This document shows positions 25,998 to 35,119 of a stretch of 64,000 bases of DNA, one piece after another. The notes under the pieces are model-generated. The model was not told the origin of the DNA. It ran no database searches and worked only from the letters and a program-made list of their open reading frames with translations. Source of the stretch: Oscillospiraceae bacterium (GTDB taxonomy: Bacteria; Bacillota; Clostridia; Oscillospirales; Ruminococcaceae); the NCBI GenBank assembly GCA_021203065.1, contig JAJQBX010000032.1:124001-188000 (forward strand), written 5' to 3'. A program made the position numbers and the translations under genes. How positions within the stretch are numbered: the first letter of the stretch is position 1; each line of letters opens with the position of its first letter.

Positions 25998-27637
25998 AAA
26001 AACTACTATCGCTGTTTTTAGCTGCAACCCTGACGTTCTCGCTTTACGGTTGCGGAAATTCGACCGAAGAACTCCCGCAGGGGAGCGAAGTCACAACTAC
26101 CGCCTCTACAACCGTCTCCGAAAGTGAAGACGAATACTATATCACTTCATGGATAAATGAGGATGGGAATATCGAGATTCAGGAAACATATACGGACGAA
26201 GACGGAAACCGTCACACAGACATATCCTTTTATCCTCAGTCTTACGGTATGACCAAAGAGGATCTTCAGGAGGAGTACCCCGATAAGACCATACTTGTTG
26301 TGGCAATGATAGGAAACTCCTATAGCGTCAATATCCAGAATGCGGTAAACGAATACTTGGACAGCGTCGGCAAGGATTATGTCATATTTATTGAAACCAT
26401 AGACCTGAATGTTATCTACAGCGATTACTATCCGAGTAATTACGGCTCAGTTGATTACTATAGCAATCTTAAAGCCTTGGTTGACAGCGGCGAACAAGTT
26501 GACATCATTAGTACAGATAAATATTACTATTGCATACGGGACGATTTGCTTCTGCCGCTCGATGATTATCTTGAATCGACCGAAGTCGGTCAGACTCTTT
26601 ATTCTATGATGCCTGAAAATCTGTGGACTTCACTCAGGTACAACGGGACAGTATATGGGATAAACTGTAACGGCTCGCTGAGCTATCAGAAATGCTTATA
26701 TCTGAACGTCGAACTTGTAGATAAGTACGGCTATGACCTTGAAAAGCCGCTCACTGAGCAGATGGATATACTGGAGCAAATAGCTTTGGAAGAATCAGGT
26801 GTAACACCTATCATGACCTACTCGAATTACCAGACATCTTATTACGTTGATTCTCAGGTGCTAACAACGGGAATTTATTGGGATGAGGAGGAAAAGACCG
26901 CAAAGAGCTGGCTGGATAACAATGAATTTGTCAGCTTCCTTGAGATGATGTACAACCTGAATCTTGAAGGATATGTGAGAGAGTATTCGTTTTTCAACTC
27001 TTTCTTCGCTTTTGAGAACACCGTGTATCTTCCCGCAGACAATGGAGATATATTCGATCTTCCGTTTGGCACTGATTCGGATCGCAACAGAGTATATATT
27101 CCCGTTTATGTCGTTTATGATGAGAGCGTTTCGCTTACAAGAAACAGCAATGCTGTTGGAGTAAGCAGTACCAGCGAAAATCAGGATATGGCTTTCGACT
27201 TTATCGCCACAATGCTCACCGACGAGGAGCTGAACAAGCGAATGTGTTATGCGGACTATGAGGATTATATCCTTGATAACGGCAAAATCGAGCCGGATAC
27301 ACACTACCAGACTGCGTATGAGCAGTTTGCAAATCTGCTTCTGTGCATTCCGACATATGATGAATCTTCATATATTGGCGAGACCTATCTTGAGTCGCTC
27401 GAAAATGCTCATGTTAGTGAAGATTTCGATTTTGTTTTTGACGATTCCGATGTTTATCAGCAGTGTATAGATGTCCGTGCCGTAACGTGTGTTTACGGAA
27501 AGAATATGTTTAATTACAGCGATTTTACTTTTGAAGAATATCTGAACGAGTATCGTTCAATGCTTGAAGAAGCCGGCATAGAAGACATAATTGCCGAAGC
27601 AAACAGGCAGTATGCCGAATGGAAGGAGAGCCAATAA
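25994..27637 (+). CDS. Solute-binding-protein-like lipoprotein, copy 4
   Basis: 547 residues from the ATG at 25994, which overlaps the previous stop and follows GGAAGGAG. An upstream in-frame ATG at 25976 lies inside the previous gene and is less likely. The lipobox is LYGC (Cys20). It is a close paralogue of copy 3 with the shared SSTSENQDMAFDFIATMLTD block and YYCIRDDLLLPLDDYLESTE. It ends one base into the next start (TAATG). It completes a set of four related binding-protein-like lipoproteins. Confidence 0.78.
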   Translation: MKKLLSLFLAATLTFSLYGCGNSTEELPQGSEVTTTASTTVSESEDEYYITSWINEDGNIEIQETYTDEDGNRHTDISFYPQSYGMTKEDLQEEYPDKTILVVAMIGNSYSVNIQNAVNEYLDSVGKDYVIFIETIDLNVIYSDYYPSNYGSVDYYSNLKALVDSGEQVDIISTDKYYYCIRDDLLLPLDDYLESTEVGQTLYSMMPENLWTSLRYNGTVYGINCNGSLSYQKCLYLNVELVDKYGYDLEKPLTEQMDILEQIALEESGVTPIMTYSNYQTSYYVDSQVLTTGIYWDEEEKTAKSWLDNNEFVSFLEMMYNLNLEGYVREYSFFNSFFAFENTVYLPADNGDIFDLPFGTDSDRNRVYIPVYVVYDESVSLTRNSNAVGVSSTSENQDMAFDFIATMLTDEELNKRMCYADYEDYILDNGKIEPDTHYQTAYEQFANLLLCIPTYDESSYIGETYLESLENAHVSEDFDFVFDDSDVYQQCIDVRAVTCVYGKNMFNYSDFTFEEYLNEYRSMLEEAGIEDIIAEANRQYAEWKESQ

Positions 27638-28722
27638 TGAAAAAGCTATTATCAGTAATTCTCGGAATCGTACTTTGCTTATCTGTGTTCACTTCTTGCG
27701 GAGACAGTGGCACAGATGAAACCGAGTCCACTTCACGGGTTATAAGCCAATATACAGACGTCGGCGAGGGCGGGGAGCTGTTTGTCGACTCCTTGTCAAG
27801 GCTTCACTTTGTGGACTTTGAGAGCATGGTGTCGGTCATTGTCTGCCCTTATCCGAACTGTACGCATACCGATTCGGACACTTGCCCGTCATTCGGAATG
27901 TATAACCACCCGTTTTTGTATGACGGAAAGCTTTATTATTTCGTAACAGGCACAACTATGGGCGATGACGGCTATGAAAATTACTTCTCGATTTACAGTG
28001 CAGAGACAGACGGGACATCAAGAGTCAAACTTAAAACCGTTTCAAACAGGACGGTAAACGTCTATGAAAGAATAGTGCTTATCGGCGACACAATCTATTT
28101 CTGCTCCGAAGAAAGCGTTTATGATGCCTACGGCACAAGCACCAATCAAAGGACGATATATTTCAGCTGTTACTCCCTTTCTTCCGGCGAATATACCGAA
28201 ATAGCGGAGATAGGCTCATATGACGGCAGTGAAGACTGGGTCTATGGCGAATATAACGGCAAAATCTATCTTCAGTATAGCTACCTCAAAGGCGACGAGC
28301 CGACAATAGAAGACATCATGCAAGACGATTACAAGAACACCGACTGGTATAACTACGACTACTATATGTATAATACCGAGACCGGCGAGTTTTTGAAAAG
28401 TGACATAGCAAACATCTCCGAATGGTCGAACGGCTATCTTATTCTGAACGGCGACACCGGTAAAATCGTCCTCACGCCCGATGGCGATGAGATAGAAGTC
28501 GGCTCCGGTTCCTATGAAGTCTGCGGCGACTATATCTTCGACACTTGGTCTGAAATCGCAATCGAAATCTCCACCGGGAAGCAGTATAGCCTTAACTTGG
28601 GTGACAATTATTCTTATTCGGTTGTTTACTATACCGACGACGGCTTTGTTCTGAAATATCTTGAAGAAGATTATTGCTATGTAAAAATTACTGAAAGCGA
28701 ACTTATAGGAGACGAAATATGA
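27637..28722 (+). CDS. Lipoprotein with C-x4-C-x-H-x5-C motif, beta-propeller-like, copy 3
   Basis: 361 residues from the ATG at 27637 with GGAAGGAG upstream; an earlier in-frame start at 27619 lies inside the preceding gene. The lipobox is FTSC (Cys21), reusing almost the signal peptide of copy 1 of the solute-binding group. It carries IVCPYPNCTHTDSDTCPSFG, beta repeats and the C-terminal ESELIGDEI. It is coupled by ATGA to the ABC ATPase gene, which ties the lipoprotein run to a transporter. Confidence 0.72.
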   Translation: MKKLLSVILGIVLCLSVFTSCGDSGTDETESTSRVISQYTDVGEGGELFVDSLSRLHFVDFESMVSVIVCPYPNCTHTDSDTCPSFGMYNHPFLYDGKLYYFVTGTTMGDDGYENYFSIYSAETDGTSRVKLKTVSNRTVNVYERIVLIGDTIYFCSEESVYDAYGTSTNQRTIYFSCYSLSSGEYTEIAEIGSYDGSEDWVYGEYNGKIYLQYSYLKGDEPTIEDIMQDDYKNTDWYNYDYYMYNTETGEFLKSDIANISEWSNGYLILNGDTGKIVLTPDGDEIEVGSGSYEVCGDYIFDTWSEIAIEISTGKQYSLNLGDNYSYSVVYYTDDGFVLKYLEEDYCYVKITESELIGDEI

Positions 28723-29447
28723 ACACCCTTAAAATCTCAACCCTCAACAAGCACTACGGCACCAAGCACGCTTTGAAAGACTTCTCTTTCGACTTTTCCG
28801 ACGGCATTTATGGTCTTCTGGGACCGAACGGTGCGGGAAAGTCAACCCTCATGAACATCCTGACCCAGAACTTAGACCCTGACAAGGGTTCAGAGATTTT
28901 CTGGAACGGCGAGAGCATAACCAATCTCGGCTCGAAATATCGTTCCGAAATCGGCTTCATGCCACAACAGCAGGAGCTGTACCCGTCGTTCACCCTGAAA
29001 CGCTTCATGGGCTACATAGCGGCACTCAAGGGAATCGAAAAGTCTGCGATTGACAGCGAAATCGCAAGGGTTCTTGAGCTTGTCGAGCTTTCGGATGTCG
29101 CAAACAAGAAAATAGGCGGCTTTTCCGGCGGAATGAAACAGCGCGCGCTTATCGCCCAGTCGCTTCTCGGAAGCCCGCACCTTCTTATCTTGGATGAGCC
29201 GACAGCCGGTCTTGATCCGAAGCAGAGGGTTCTGACGAGGAATCTCATCTCCTCCCTCTCAAAAGACATGATTGTCATCATCTCAACCCACATAGTTTCG
29301 GACATCGAGACTATCGCCGACTGCATCCTGCTTCTGAAATCCGGTGAACTCATCGACAGTGGAACGGTGGACGAGCTGACGGCACAGGTCACAGACGGCG
29401 AGAAAACCCTCGAAGGGCTGTATATGCAGCTTTATGGTGACCAGTGA
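28719..29447 (+). CDS. ABC transporter ATP-binding protein (ABC-2 type)
   Basis: 242 residues with Walker A GPNGAGKS, Q-loop PQQQELYP, signature FSGGMKQR, Walker B LLILDEPTAGLD and the switch His in ISTHIV. The shape is that of CcmA/NatA-type ATPases pairing with ABC-2 permeases. It overlaps the last lipoprotein gene and the following permease gene, so it probably energises that permease for export or for membrane processes linked to the lipoproteins. Confidence 0.93.
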   Translation: MNTLKISTLNKHYGTKHALKDFSFDFSDGIYGLLGPNGAGKSTLMNILTQNLDPDKGSEIFWNGESITNLGSKYRSEIGFMPQQQELYPSFTLKRFMGYIAALKGIEKSAIDSEIARVLELVELSDVANKKIGGFSGGMKQRALIAQSLLGSPHLLILDEPTAGLDPKQRVLTRNLISSLSKDMIVIISTHIVSDIETIADCILLLKSGELIDSGTVDELTAQVTDGEKTLEGLYMQLYGDQ

Positions 29448-31549
29448 TGAGGATATTTCAAAACGAGCTGTATAAGCTCTTTCACAACAAGGCGTTTCTT
29501 TTAGTGACTGCGGCGGCAATTCTTCTGAATGTTTATATAGCCTCGACCAAGAGCGTTGGCAACTTCTCGGATGCTGAGTATAAAGCCTACTTGGAAGATG
29601 TAAGCGGCATGACCGCCGAGGAAGCTCTCGGATATGACGAAGAACTCTACGAGACTGTCCGGCAAACTGGCGAGCCAGTCTATTGCGAATATTACTGGCA
29701 GGATATGTCCATTCTGAGTGGCGAAATTTCCCGGCTTGAGGAGATTTTAGGCTATCAGGACTACCTCGCCGAAATCAACACTACTGCCGAGACTATGACT
29801 TCGGTTTCAATCTTTGCAGACACCAACAGCTATTCCTACCGGAATATTGTAAAAACCCCGTCGGCATACGAAGCTGTCAAAGAGGTCACTCCGACCTATG
29901 CTCCGTCAGACGGCGTTCTTCTGGCGACCGACAATGTGGCTACCGATATACTTGTGATGTTCTCGCTCCTTGCCTGTGTCACAGCCGTCTTCTATAAAGA
30001 CAGAGAATCCGGCGTCGTGGCTCTCATAAAACCTCTGAAATACGGCAGAGCAATGCTTGCTATCGCAAAGTCTGCGGTAGTATTCACAGTGTGCTTCGCT
30101 ACCTTCGGAATCATGTATCTGAGTGATCTGGCTATTGGTGCATATCGTTGCGGATTGGGAGACCTTAGCCGAGCAGTTCAATCTCTCGAAGGCTACTTAG
30201 GTTGTAATCTCGCCACAACCGTCGGCAATTTGCTGATATATAGCTTCATAATAAAGCTTTTCGCCCTGACCCTCTGCGCCCTGATAGTCTCCGCCTTGTT
30301 CATCAGGCTTACAAACATCGTGGCGTATCTCGTGACTATTGCTATTGCCGCAGTTGAGACGGCTTTCTATGCCCTTATTTCCGGCAACTCGATTTTCTCC
30401 CCGCTGAAATATATAAACTTGGTCGCACTCACTCAGCCGAAAAACTTCTTCAAAACCTACACAAACATCAACTTCTTCGGCTATCCTGTGAACCTGTTTG
30501 CCTGCACTGTAGCTTGTATTGCTATCGGGCTTGTGATAGTTACAGCCGTAGTCTGCCGCTTCTATTCCTCAATCAGCATTTCGGAGATTAAGAGAAGCTC
30601 CGTCTCGGCTTTCTCAAAACGTGTTCCCAAAAGTCTTTTCAGTTATACTGCCTATAAGGCTCTCGTCATGCACAAGGGCGCAGTGATAATAGCGGCAGTC
30701 CTCGCAATTCAGCTTTATACAGCGTTCAATTACTCCAAGCCCTACAACCCCGATGACAACTATTATCTCTATTACTGCACCCAAATTTCCGAGATGACCG
30801 ACGAAGAAGCAGTGGAGTTTATAGCCGCCGAGCCTGACAATTTCGACTCCGATTATGCCGAAAGAGGCTTTGAAAAGGCAAAAAGCCAGTATGAGTATCT
30901 CGTCTCTATAGGCAAGGGCACCGGGGATATGTTCTACCAGACAGGCTATAGGCTCATCTTCGGGCTGGATATCCTCCGACAGGACTACGTTCTCGGACTG
31001 ATTGCCATAGCCGCACTCTGTCTTATGCTCTCGCCGGTTGTCTCCTATGACAATCGCTGCCGCATCGGCTATGTCCTCTACACGACAAAAGCCGGCAGAA
31101 AGACCTACTACCGGCATAATTGTATTATGGCGATAATCCTCGCCGTCACTGTGAGCCTCGGCGTGAATATCCCGTACTTTGCTCAGATTCTTTCTGCATA
31201 TGGCACCGACGGAATCACATCCGGTGTGAATTGCATAAGCGATATGCTCGCCCTCGGAGAACTCCAAATTTGGGGCTACCTTGTGATACTTCTTACTTAC
31301 AGAACAGCAGTCCTGATTCTCTTCTCGCTTCTTCTACTCTGGATTTCGTCAAGATGCCAGAGTCCGACAACGGCAATGGTTGTCACCCTCGCACTTTTCT
31401 GCCTGCCGATAGTAATCTACCTCGCCGGTGCGGATGCGGCAAAGTATCTTTGTGTGCCGGTGAGTGGAAATAGGGAAATAAGACGATTATTCGGCTTCTG
31501 CCGGTATTTCTCGGAGCATTTGGCTTGTGCGAGTTTATCTCGCTTATAA
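29447..31549 (+). CDS. ABC-2-type membrane permease, N-terminal part (frameshifted)
   Basis: About 700 residues. The first ATG at 29447 overlaps the ATPase stop; a GTG three bases earlier is also possible. It has an N-terminal membrane helix (FLLVTAAAILLNVYIAST), a large extracellular loop and several further helices in two repeated halves (about 170-390 and 405-690). The last 25 residues (from about SGNREIRR) are out of character. A one-base shift near 31465-31475 moves the natural continuation into another frame, where hydrophobic coding resumes (RLLPVFLGAFGLCEFISLII). Read together, 29447-31947 would encode about 833 residues. A sequencing error and a true inactivation are both possible. 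Confidence 0.8.
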   Translation: MRIFQNELYKLFHNKAFLLVTAAAILLNVYIASTKSVGNFSDAEYKAYLEDVSGMTAEEALGYDEELYETVRQTGEPVYCEYYWQDMSILSGEISRLEEILGYQDYLAEINTTAETMTSVSIFADTNSYSYRNIVKTPSAYEAVKEVTPTYAPSDGVLLATDNVATDILVMFSLLACVTAVFYKDRESGVVALIKPLKYGRAMLAIAKSAVVFTVCFATFGIMYLSDLAIGAYRCGLGDLSRAVQSLEGYLGCNLATTVGNLLIYSFIIKLFALTLCALIVSALFIRLTNIVAYLVTIAIAAVETAFYALISGNSIFSPLKYINLVALTQPKNFFKTYTNINFFGYPVNLFACTVACIAIGLVIVTAVVCRFYSSISISEIKRSSVSAFSKRVPKSLFSYTAYKALVMHKGAVIIAAVLAIQLYTAFNYSKPYNPDDNYYLYYCTQISEMTDEEAVEFIAAEPDNFDSDYAERGFEKAKSQYEYLVSIGKGTGDMFYQTGYRLIFGLDILRQDYVLGLIAIAALCLMLSPVVSYDNRCRIGYVLYTTKAGRKTYYRHNCIMAIILAVTVSLGVNIPYFAQILSAYGTDGITSGVNCISDMLALGELQIWGYLVILLTYRTAVLILFSLLLLWISSRCQSPTTAMVVTLALFCLPIVIYLAGADAAKYLCVPVSGNREIRRLFGFCRYFSEHLACASLSRL

Positions 31550-31947
31550 TCCTCCCATTTCCGATAACTCTGACTTATCCCGACGGCTATAGCTACGACT
31601 TCATGAGCCAGTTTGCAGAGTTTGACATAGCAGCGATAACGACCTATTTCTGGGATTACATTTCGAGCCGATCAAGGTTCATAACTGCGCCGTTTCTTTT
31701 TACGTTCTTCGGGACAAGCCTTTTCAAACGCCTTCGCAAGCCGCTTGTGTTCTTGGCTTCACTTGTCGGTGCGCCTATGGTATATGTACTCGTCAATGTC
31801 GCAATCAACACTGCCGCTCAGTACACGATGACAAAAATTTATCCCGTCAACCTGATTCTGATTCTCATTGGCTACGTCCTCGGCTGGATTCTCTCGAAGC
31901 TGATTTTGTGGGCTTTCCCGTCGATTGACCGGAGATTAAAGCTATGA
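31474..31947 (+). CDS. ABC-2-type membrane permease, C-terminal part (frameshifted)
   Basis: Open frame continuing the preceding permease after the shift. About 157 residues remain, with three hydrophobic segments (PVFLGAFGLCEFISLIILPF; KPLVFLASLVGAPMVYVLVN; NLILILIGYVLGWILSKLIL) and a final RRLKL. The internal TTG at 31525 has no ribosome site, so separate translation is doubtful. The stop overlaps the next gene by ATGA, which argues that the gene was intact in the lineage. Confidence 0.75.
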   Translation, partial: GNKTIIRLLPVFLGAFGLCEFISLIILPFPITLTYPDGYSYDFMSQFAEFDIAAITTYFWDYISSRSRFITAPFLFTFFGTSLFKRLRKPLVFLASLVGAPMVYVLVNVAINTAAQYTMTKIYPVNLILILIGYVLGWILSKLILWAFPSIDRRLKL

Positions 31948-33020
31948 ACCGCCACACTTTCTATCTGAAAAGAGCATTCCGGCAGATGACTGCAAAACCG
32001 GCGAGTCTTGCAATAATCATATTTTCTTTCACTGTCTGTGCCTTTTCGCTCTTTGTCCTGATAAACAAGCTTCTCTACTCAACAACGTTCTTCCTGCGCC
32101 AAGGAGAAAGCCGCAGAACGTTCACGATAACGTCTGATGTTTCGGATAATGCTGAGCTTATCGCTGAACTTTCTGAAAATGACTTCTTGCCTGAAATCTC
32201 GGAATTGGTCGGGCTGAGTGCATACCCAAAAGGCGGGAACAGTCAGTATATTCAGGCTGTCCTTTGCAGTGCCAACGACTCAAGAATCACTGCTGAGGCA
32301 GATGTTGTATCCGGCAGAACCTTCTCCGAAATCGAGCTTGAGAACGGTGAAAATGTCATCATCTGGTGCAATAATGATATTTATATAAATAGTGGTCTTA
32401 GGGAATACAAGTCTGTCGGGGACACCGTTACTATTGCCAACGGGGTTTACACCGTCATCGGCATAAGCGAAACTGATATTTATCTTCCGTTCTCGACTGC
32501 TCTGAAAACCGGTGATTTTGACATCAGACTGAACGGAATAGTATTCTCGGAAATCCCGACAAAATCAGAGGTTGAAATCTTAGAAACTATTGCAACGGTC
32601 AACGACTGCACCGTGAAATCGAGGTATCAGGCGGAACTCAGCGACTTTTTAGAGAACGGCATGGAGTGCACTGTTATAATCATCGGGATAATACTCTGTG
32701 TCATCTGCATTGTGTCGTCGCTATTTGATTACATGGTCAGGAGTATGTTCTATGAATACAACATCTATAAGCTTCTGGGCATCTCTCGTGCCGGACTTTT
32801 TGAGCTACTTTACCTGCCTCTTTTCATCATGACAGCGGTATCGCTTGTGGCAGGATATGCTCTTTTTTGCTTGTCAAAACCGCTCCAAAAGCTTCTCAAC
32901 ATGTATGGACAGGTTGACTTTGCAAGCGCAGTTGTAGTTTTTGCGATAATGCTAATCGTCATGCTCTCGGTGACTGTCCCGAAATATAACAGATTGTTTT
33001 CGGGAGGTGTCGAGGCATGA
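31944..33020 (+). CDS. FtsX/MacB-type ABC permease subunit 1
   Basis: 358 residues with one N-terminal membrane helix (about 20-43), a periplasm-like extracellular domain (about 45-230) and three C-terminal helices (about 235-350). That is the MacB/FtsX fold, which moves substrate outside the membrane rather than through it. The start overlaps the preceding permease by ATGA. It is coupled by ATGA to the second, shorter FtsX-like gene, so the two may form a heterodimer with the ATPase at 33977. Confidence 0.8.
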   Translation: MNRHTFYLKRAFRQMTAKPASLAIIIFSFTVCAFSLFVLINKLLYSTTFFLRQGESRRTFTITSDVSDNAELIAELSENDFLPEISELVGLSAYPKGGNSQYIQAVLCSANDSRITAEADVVSGRTFSEIELENGENVIIWCNNDIYINSGLREYKSVGDTVTIANGVYTVIGISETDIYLPFSTALKTGDFDIRLNGIVFSEIPTKSEVEILETIATVNDCTVKSRYQAELSDFLENGMECTVIIIGIILCVICIVSSLFDYMVRSMFYEYNIYKLLGISRAGLFELLYLPLFIMTAVSLVAGYALFCLSKPLQKLLNMYGQVDFASAVVVFAIMLIVMLSVTVPKYNRLFSGGVEA

Positions 33021-33964
33021 GACTTATTATTCTCTCAAATCTCAAAGACAGATTTCCCGCCTACGTCAGAGTTACGCTGATGCTAACGGTGATGATGTTC
33101 ATCTTGTCATCACTTATGGGCGACATACTTCCGCTGATTCAGATAAGGCAAGCTTATTCGAGTCTTGGACTTGAAAATGCTGTTGCCATTACTGCTGATT
33201 CAGATATAAAGTCTGTGGTTGAAGACTTAGGCGGAAAGTACCTTGGTGTGAGTTTCCGTGGGAAGTACACTTATGACAGCTTCGCCTATCTACAACCTGT
33301 TGAGGCGGATTATTTCGAGAATCTCAACTACTCTTTCAAGAAACAGACGAGATTTGAAGTTGTTGACGGTTATCCTGCTGTGATTGTTTCAAGTCTTGGA
33401 AGCTACTACACGCTCGGTGAGACCTACACCGAAGTCCTTTCCGGCAAGGACAAAACCGAAGTCACATTCACGGTCGTCGGCATACTTAAAAGTGACTTTG
33501 TCTACCTAACACCATCCGATGACAGCCCGTCCTCCGTAGTTTCAGAGCAGAGTAATTATATATTTCTAATAACTGACGAGGACGATGACATTTTTACGAA
33601 AAAAGACGTTTATGGCGCACTTGCAACAGGAGATGTAACAGACTTTTGCAGTAGTATTGTCGGCACAGGCTTGGTGGAATCAGCTATATCAACCGCCGCC
33701 GGTTTTGCCGAATATTGTGCTCTGGAGCTTGAAATTATGGGAATGACAGTGATGCTCGCAATTATTTCGGTTCTTCTTTGCTTAGCCGGAGTTATTTCAA
33801 ACTCGATTCTTTCGAGAACCGTCTTTGCGGAGAAATACCGCATAATTTCCACCTGCGGAGCAAACACTGCGCAGTGCCGGACAACCCAAATCATCACAGA
33901 TTTAATCCCGATAATTGCCGCGGTCATCATTTTTACGGTGATAAACGCCTTAAGAAATCTTTGA
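33017..33964 (+). CDS. FtsX/MacB-type ABC permease subunit 2
   Basis: 315 residues with the same layout as its neighbour but shorter: an N-terminal helix at about 18-36, an outer domain, then C-terminal helices (MTVMLAIISVLLCLAGVISN; DLIPIIAAVIIFTVINAL). The stop is 12 bases before the ATPase start, which has a strong GAGGGGGG site. Probable partner of the 358-residue subunit in an export or lipoprotein-handling transporter. Confidence 0.78.
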   Translation: MRLIILSNLKDRFPAYVRVTLMLTVMMFILSSLMGDILPLIQIRQAYSSLGLENAVAITADSDIKSVVEDLGGKYLGVSFRGKYTYDSFAYLQPVEADYFENLNYSFKKQTRFEVVDGYPAVIVSSLGSYYTLGETYTEVLSGKDKTEVTFTVVGILKSDFVYLTPSDDSPSSVVSEQSNYIFLITDEDDDIFTKKDVYGALATGDVTDFCSSIVGTGLVESAISTAAGFAEYCALELEIMGMTVMLAIISVLLCLAGVISNSILSRTVFAEKYRIISTCGANTAQCRTTQIITDLIPIIAAVIIFTVINALRNL

Positions 33965-33976
33965 GGGGGGACAGCC

Positions 33977-34651
33977 ATGTCAATAATTGTTAAGAATATC
34001 CACAAGACCTATAACGCCGGAAAGGGAAGTGAGGTCAAGGCTCTGAACGGCATCGACCTCGAAATACGGGATGGCGAAATGCTTGCGATTATGGGAAAGT
34101 CCGGCTCCGGCAAGTCAACGCTTCTTAAAATATTGGGCTGTGCCGACACCGATTTTGACGGCGACTATCTTCTGAATGGTATCAATATCAAAACTCTTTC
34201 ACCAAATCAGCTTGCGAAAATCCGCAACAAAGAAATCGGCATAGTCTTGCAAAATTTCGGCTTGATTCCGAATATGTCCGTTTTTGATAACGTCCGTGTG
34301 CCGGTCTGCCTTGGCGGGAAGTACGACAAGAAAGCCACCGATGAGCGAATCATGGAGCTTCTCAAAAGTCTTCAGATTGAGGACAAGCGTGACACCGACA
34401 TCTCCGAGCTTTCGGGAGGACAGCAACAGCGCACCGCCATTGTCCGTGCGCTTGTAAATCAGCCGAAAATAATCCTTGCAGATGAACCAACCGGTGCGCT
34501 CGACAAAGCTACCGCAAGCGACATAATGGACGTGTTCCAAAATCTCAACCAAGAGGGTATAACCGTTATTGTGGTGACACATGATGAGGAAACTGCAAGA
34601 AAGTGCGGTAGAATCGTAATTCTGGAGGACGGCAGGTGCGAAAATTTGTAA
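33977..34651 (+). CDS. ABC transporter ATP-binding protein (MacB/LolD type)
   Basis: 224 residues with Walker A GKSGSGKST, Q-loop LQNFGLIPN, signature LSGGQQQR, Walker B IILADEPTGALD and switch VVTHDEE. These are the marks of MacB/LolD ATPases that work with FtsX-type permeases, found directly upstream. Such modules export antibiotics or peptides or handle lipoproteins. Linked to seven lipoproteins, lipoprotein-related work is attractive but unproven. Confidence 0.94.
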   Translation: MSIIVKNIHKTYNAGKGSEVKALNGIDLEIRDGEMLAIMGKSGSGKSTLLKILGCADTDFDGDYLLNGINIKTLSPNQLAKIRNKEIGIVLQNFGLIPNMSVFDNVRVPVCLGGKYDKKATDERIMELLKSLQIEDKRDTDISELSGGQQQRTAIVRALVNQPKIILADEPTGALDKATASDIMDVFQNLNQEGITVIVVTHDEETARKCGRIVILEDGRCENL

Positions 34652-34684
34652 AAGGTCTTGACAAATTTTGGCGGGGGGTAAAAT
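34645..34684 (+). promoter_or_regulatory. Promoter with regulon-like element before the pseudo-receiver operon
   Basis: TTGACA (34658-34663) and TAAAAT (34679-34684) with a GGGGGG tract just before the -10, preceded by TTTGTAAAAGG. The same layout occurs at 39346-39390 and 40389-40433. The short spacer (about 15 bases) suggests an activator or a regulator that bends the site. Confidence 0.6.
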
Positions 34685-34716
34685 GTTAAGTGGATACTGG
34701 AAGGAGTGATAATATC

Positions 34717-35106
34717 ATGAACAAAATCAAAGTATTGTTTATTCAGGAGAAGAAGGTCAAGAAAGGAGCAATAATCTTAAGCGACCTGATCGAAAACGAG
34801 GTGCCGGATACATATGAGTTTGGGCATGTCAGCGCGAAAGAGGATATTATCGGCAAAGTGGCGGAGTTTCATCCGCAGATAGTTTTCATCTCTAACAGCA
34901 AGGCTTATGACATCTTTGAACTGGTACAGAAAATTAAAGAGCTCGACTCTGAGAGCGTGATTCTGGCGATGGTTTTCACCAATTTCGGTTCTGAGCGTGA
35001 GATGATGGACAAGCTTACTGAGATGGGAGTTTACAAATGCTATACATCTCAGCTTTCGGTAGATTCGCTGATTCACGATATGTTTGTATCTCTTAATATG
35101 GAATAA
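34717..35106 (+). CDS. Stand-alone pseudo-receiver domain protein
   Basis: 129 residues from the ATG at 34717 with AAGGAG upstream; a GTG at 34690 lies in the promoter. The fold reads like a response-regulator receiver of alternating strands and helices: KIKVLFIQ, PQIVFISN, SVILAMVFTN, GVYKCYTSQL. The phospho-acceptor Asp at the end of strand 3 is replaced (IVFISN, Ser59), and the acidic pocket of strand 1 is missing, while a Lys (107) is kept. It is therefore probably not phosphorylated in the usual way. There is no DNA-binding domain. It is the first gene before two ABC exporters; a regulatory role for them is inferred. Confidence 0.65.
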   Translation: MNKIKVLFIQEKKVKKGAIILSDLIENEVPDTYEFGHVSAKEDIIGKVAEFHPQIVFISNSKAYDIFELVQKIKELDSESVILAMVFTNFGSEREMMDKLTEMGVYKCYTSQLSVDSLIHDMFVSLNME

Positions 35107-35119
35107 GCGAGGTGGGTAT

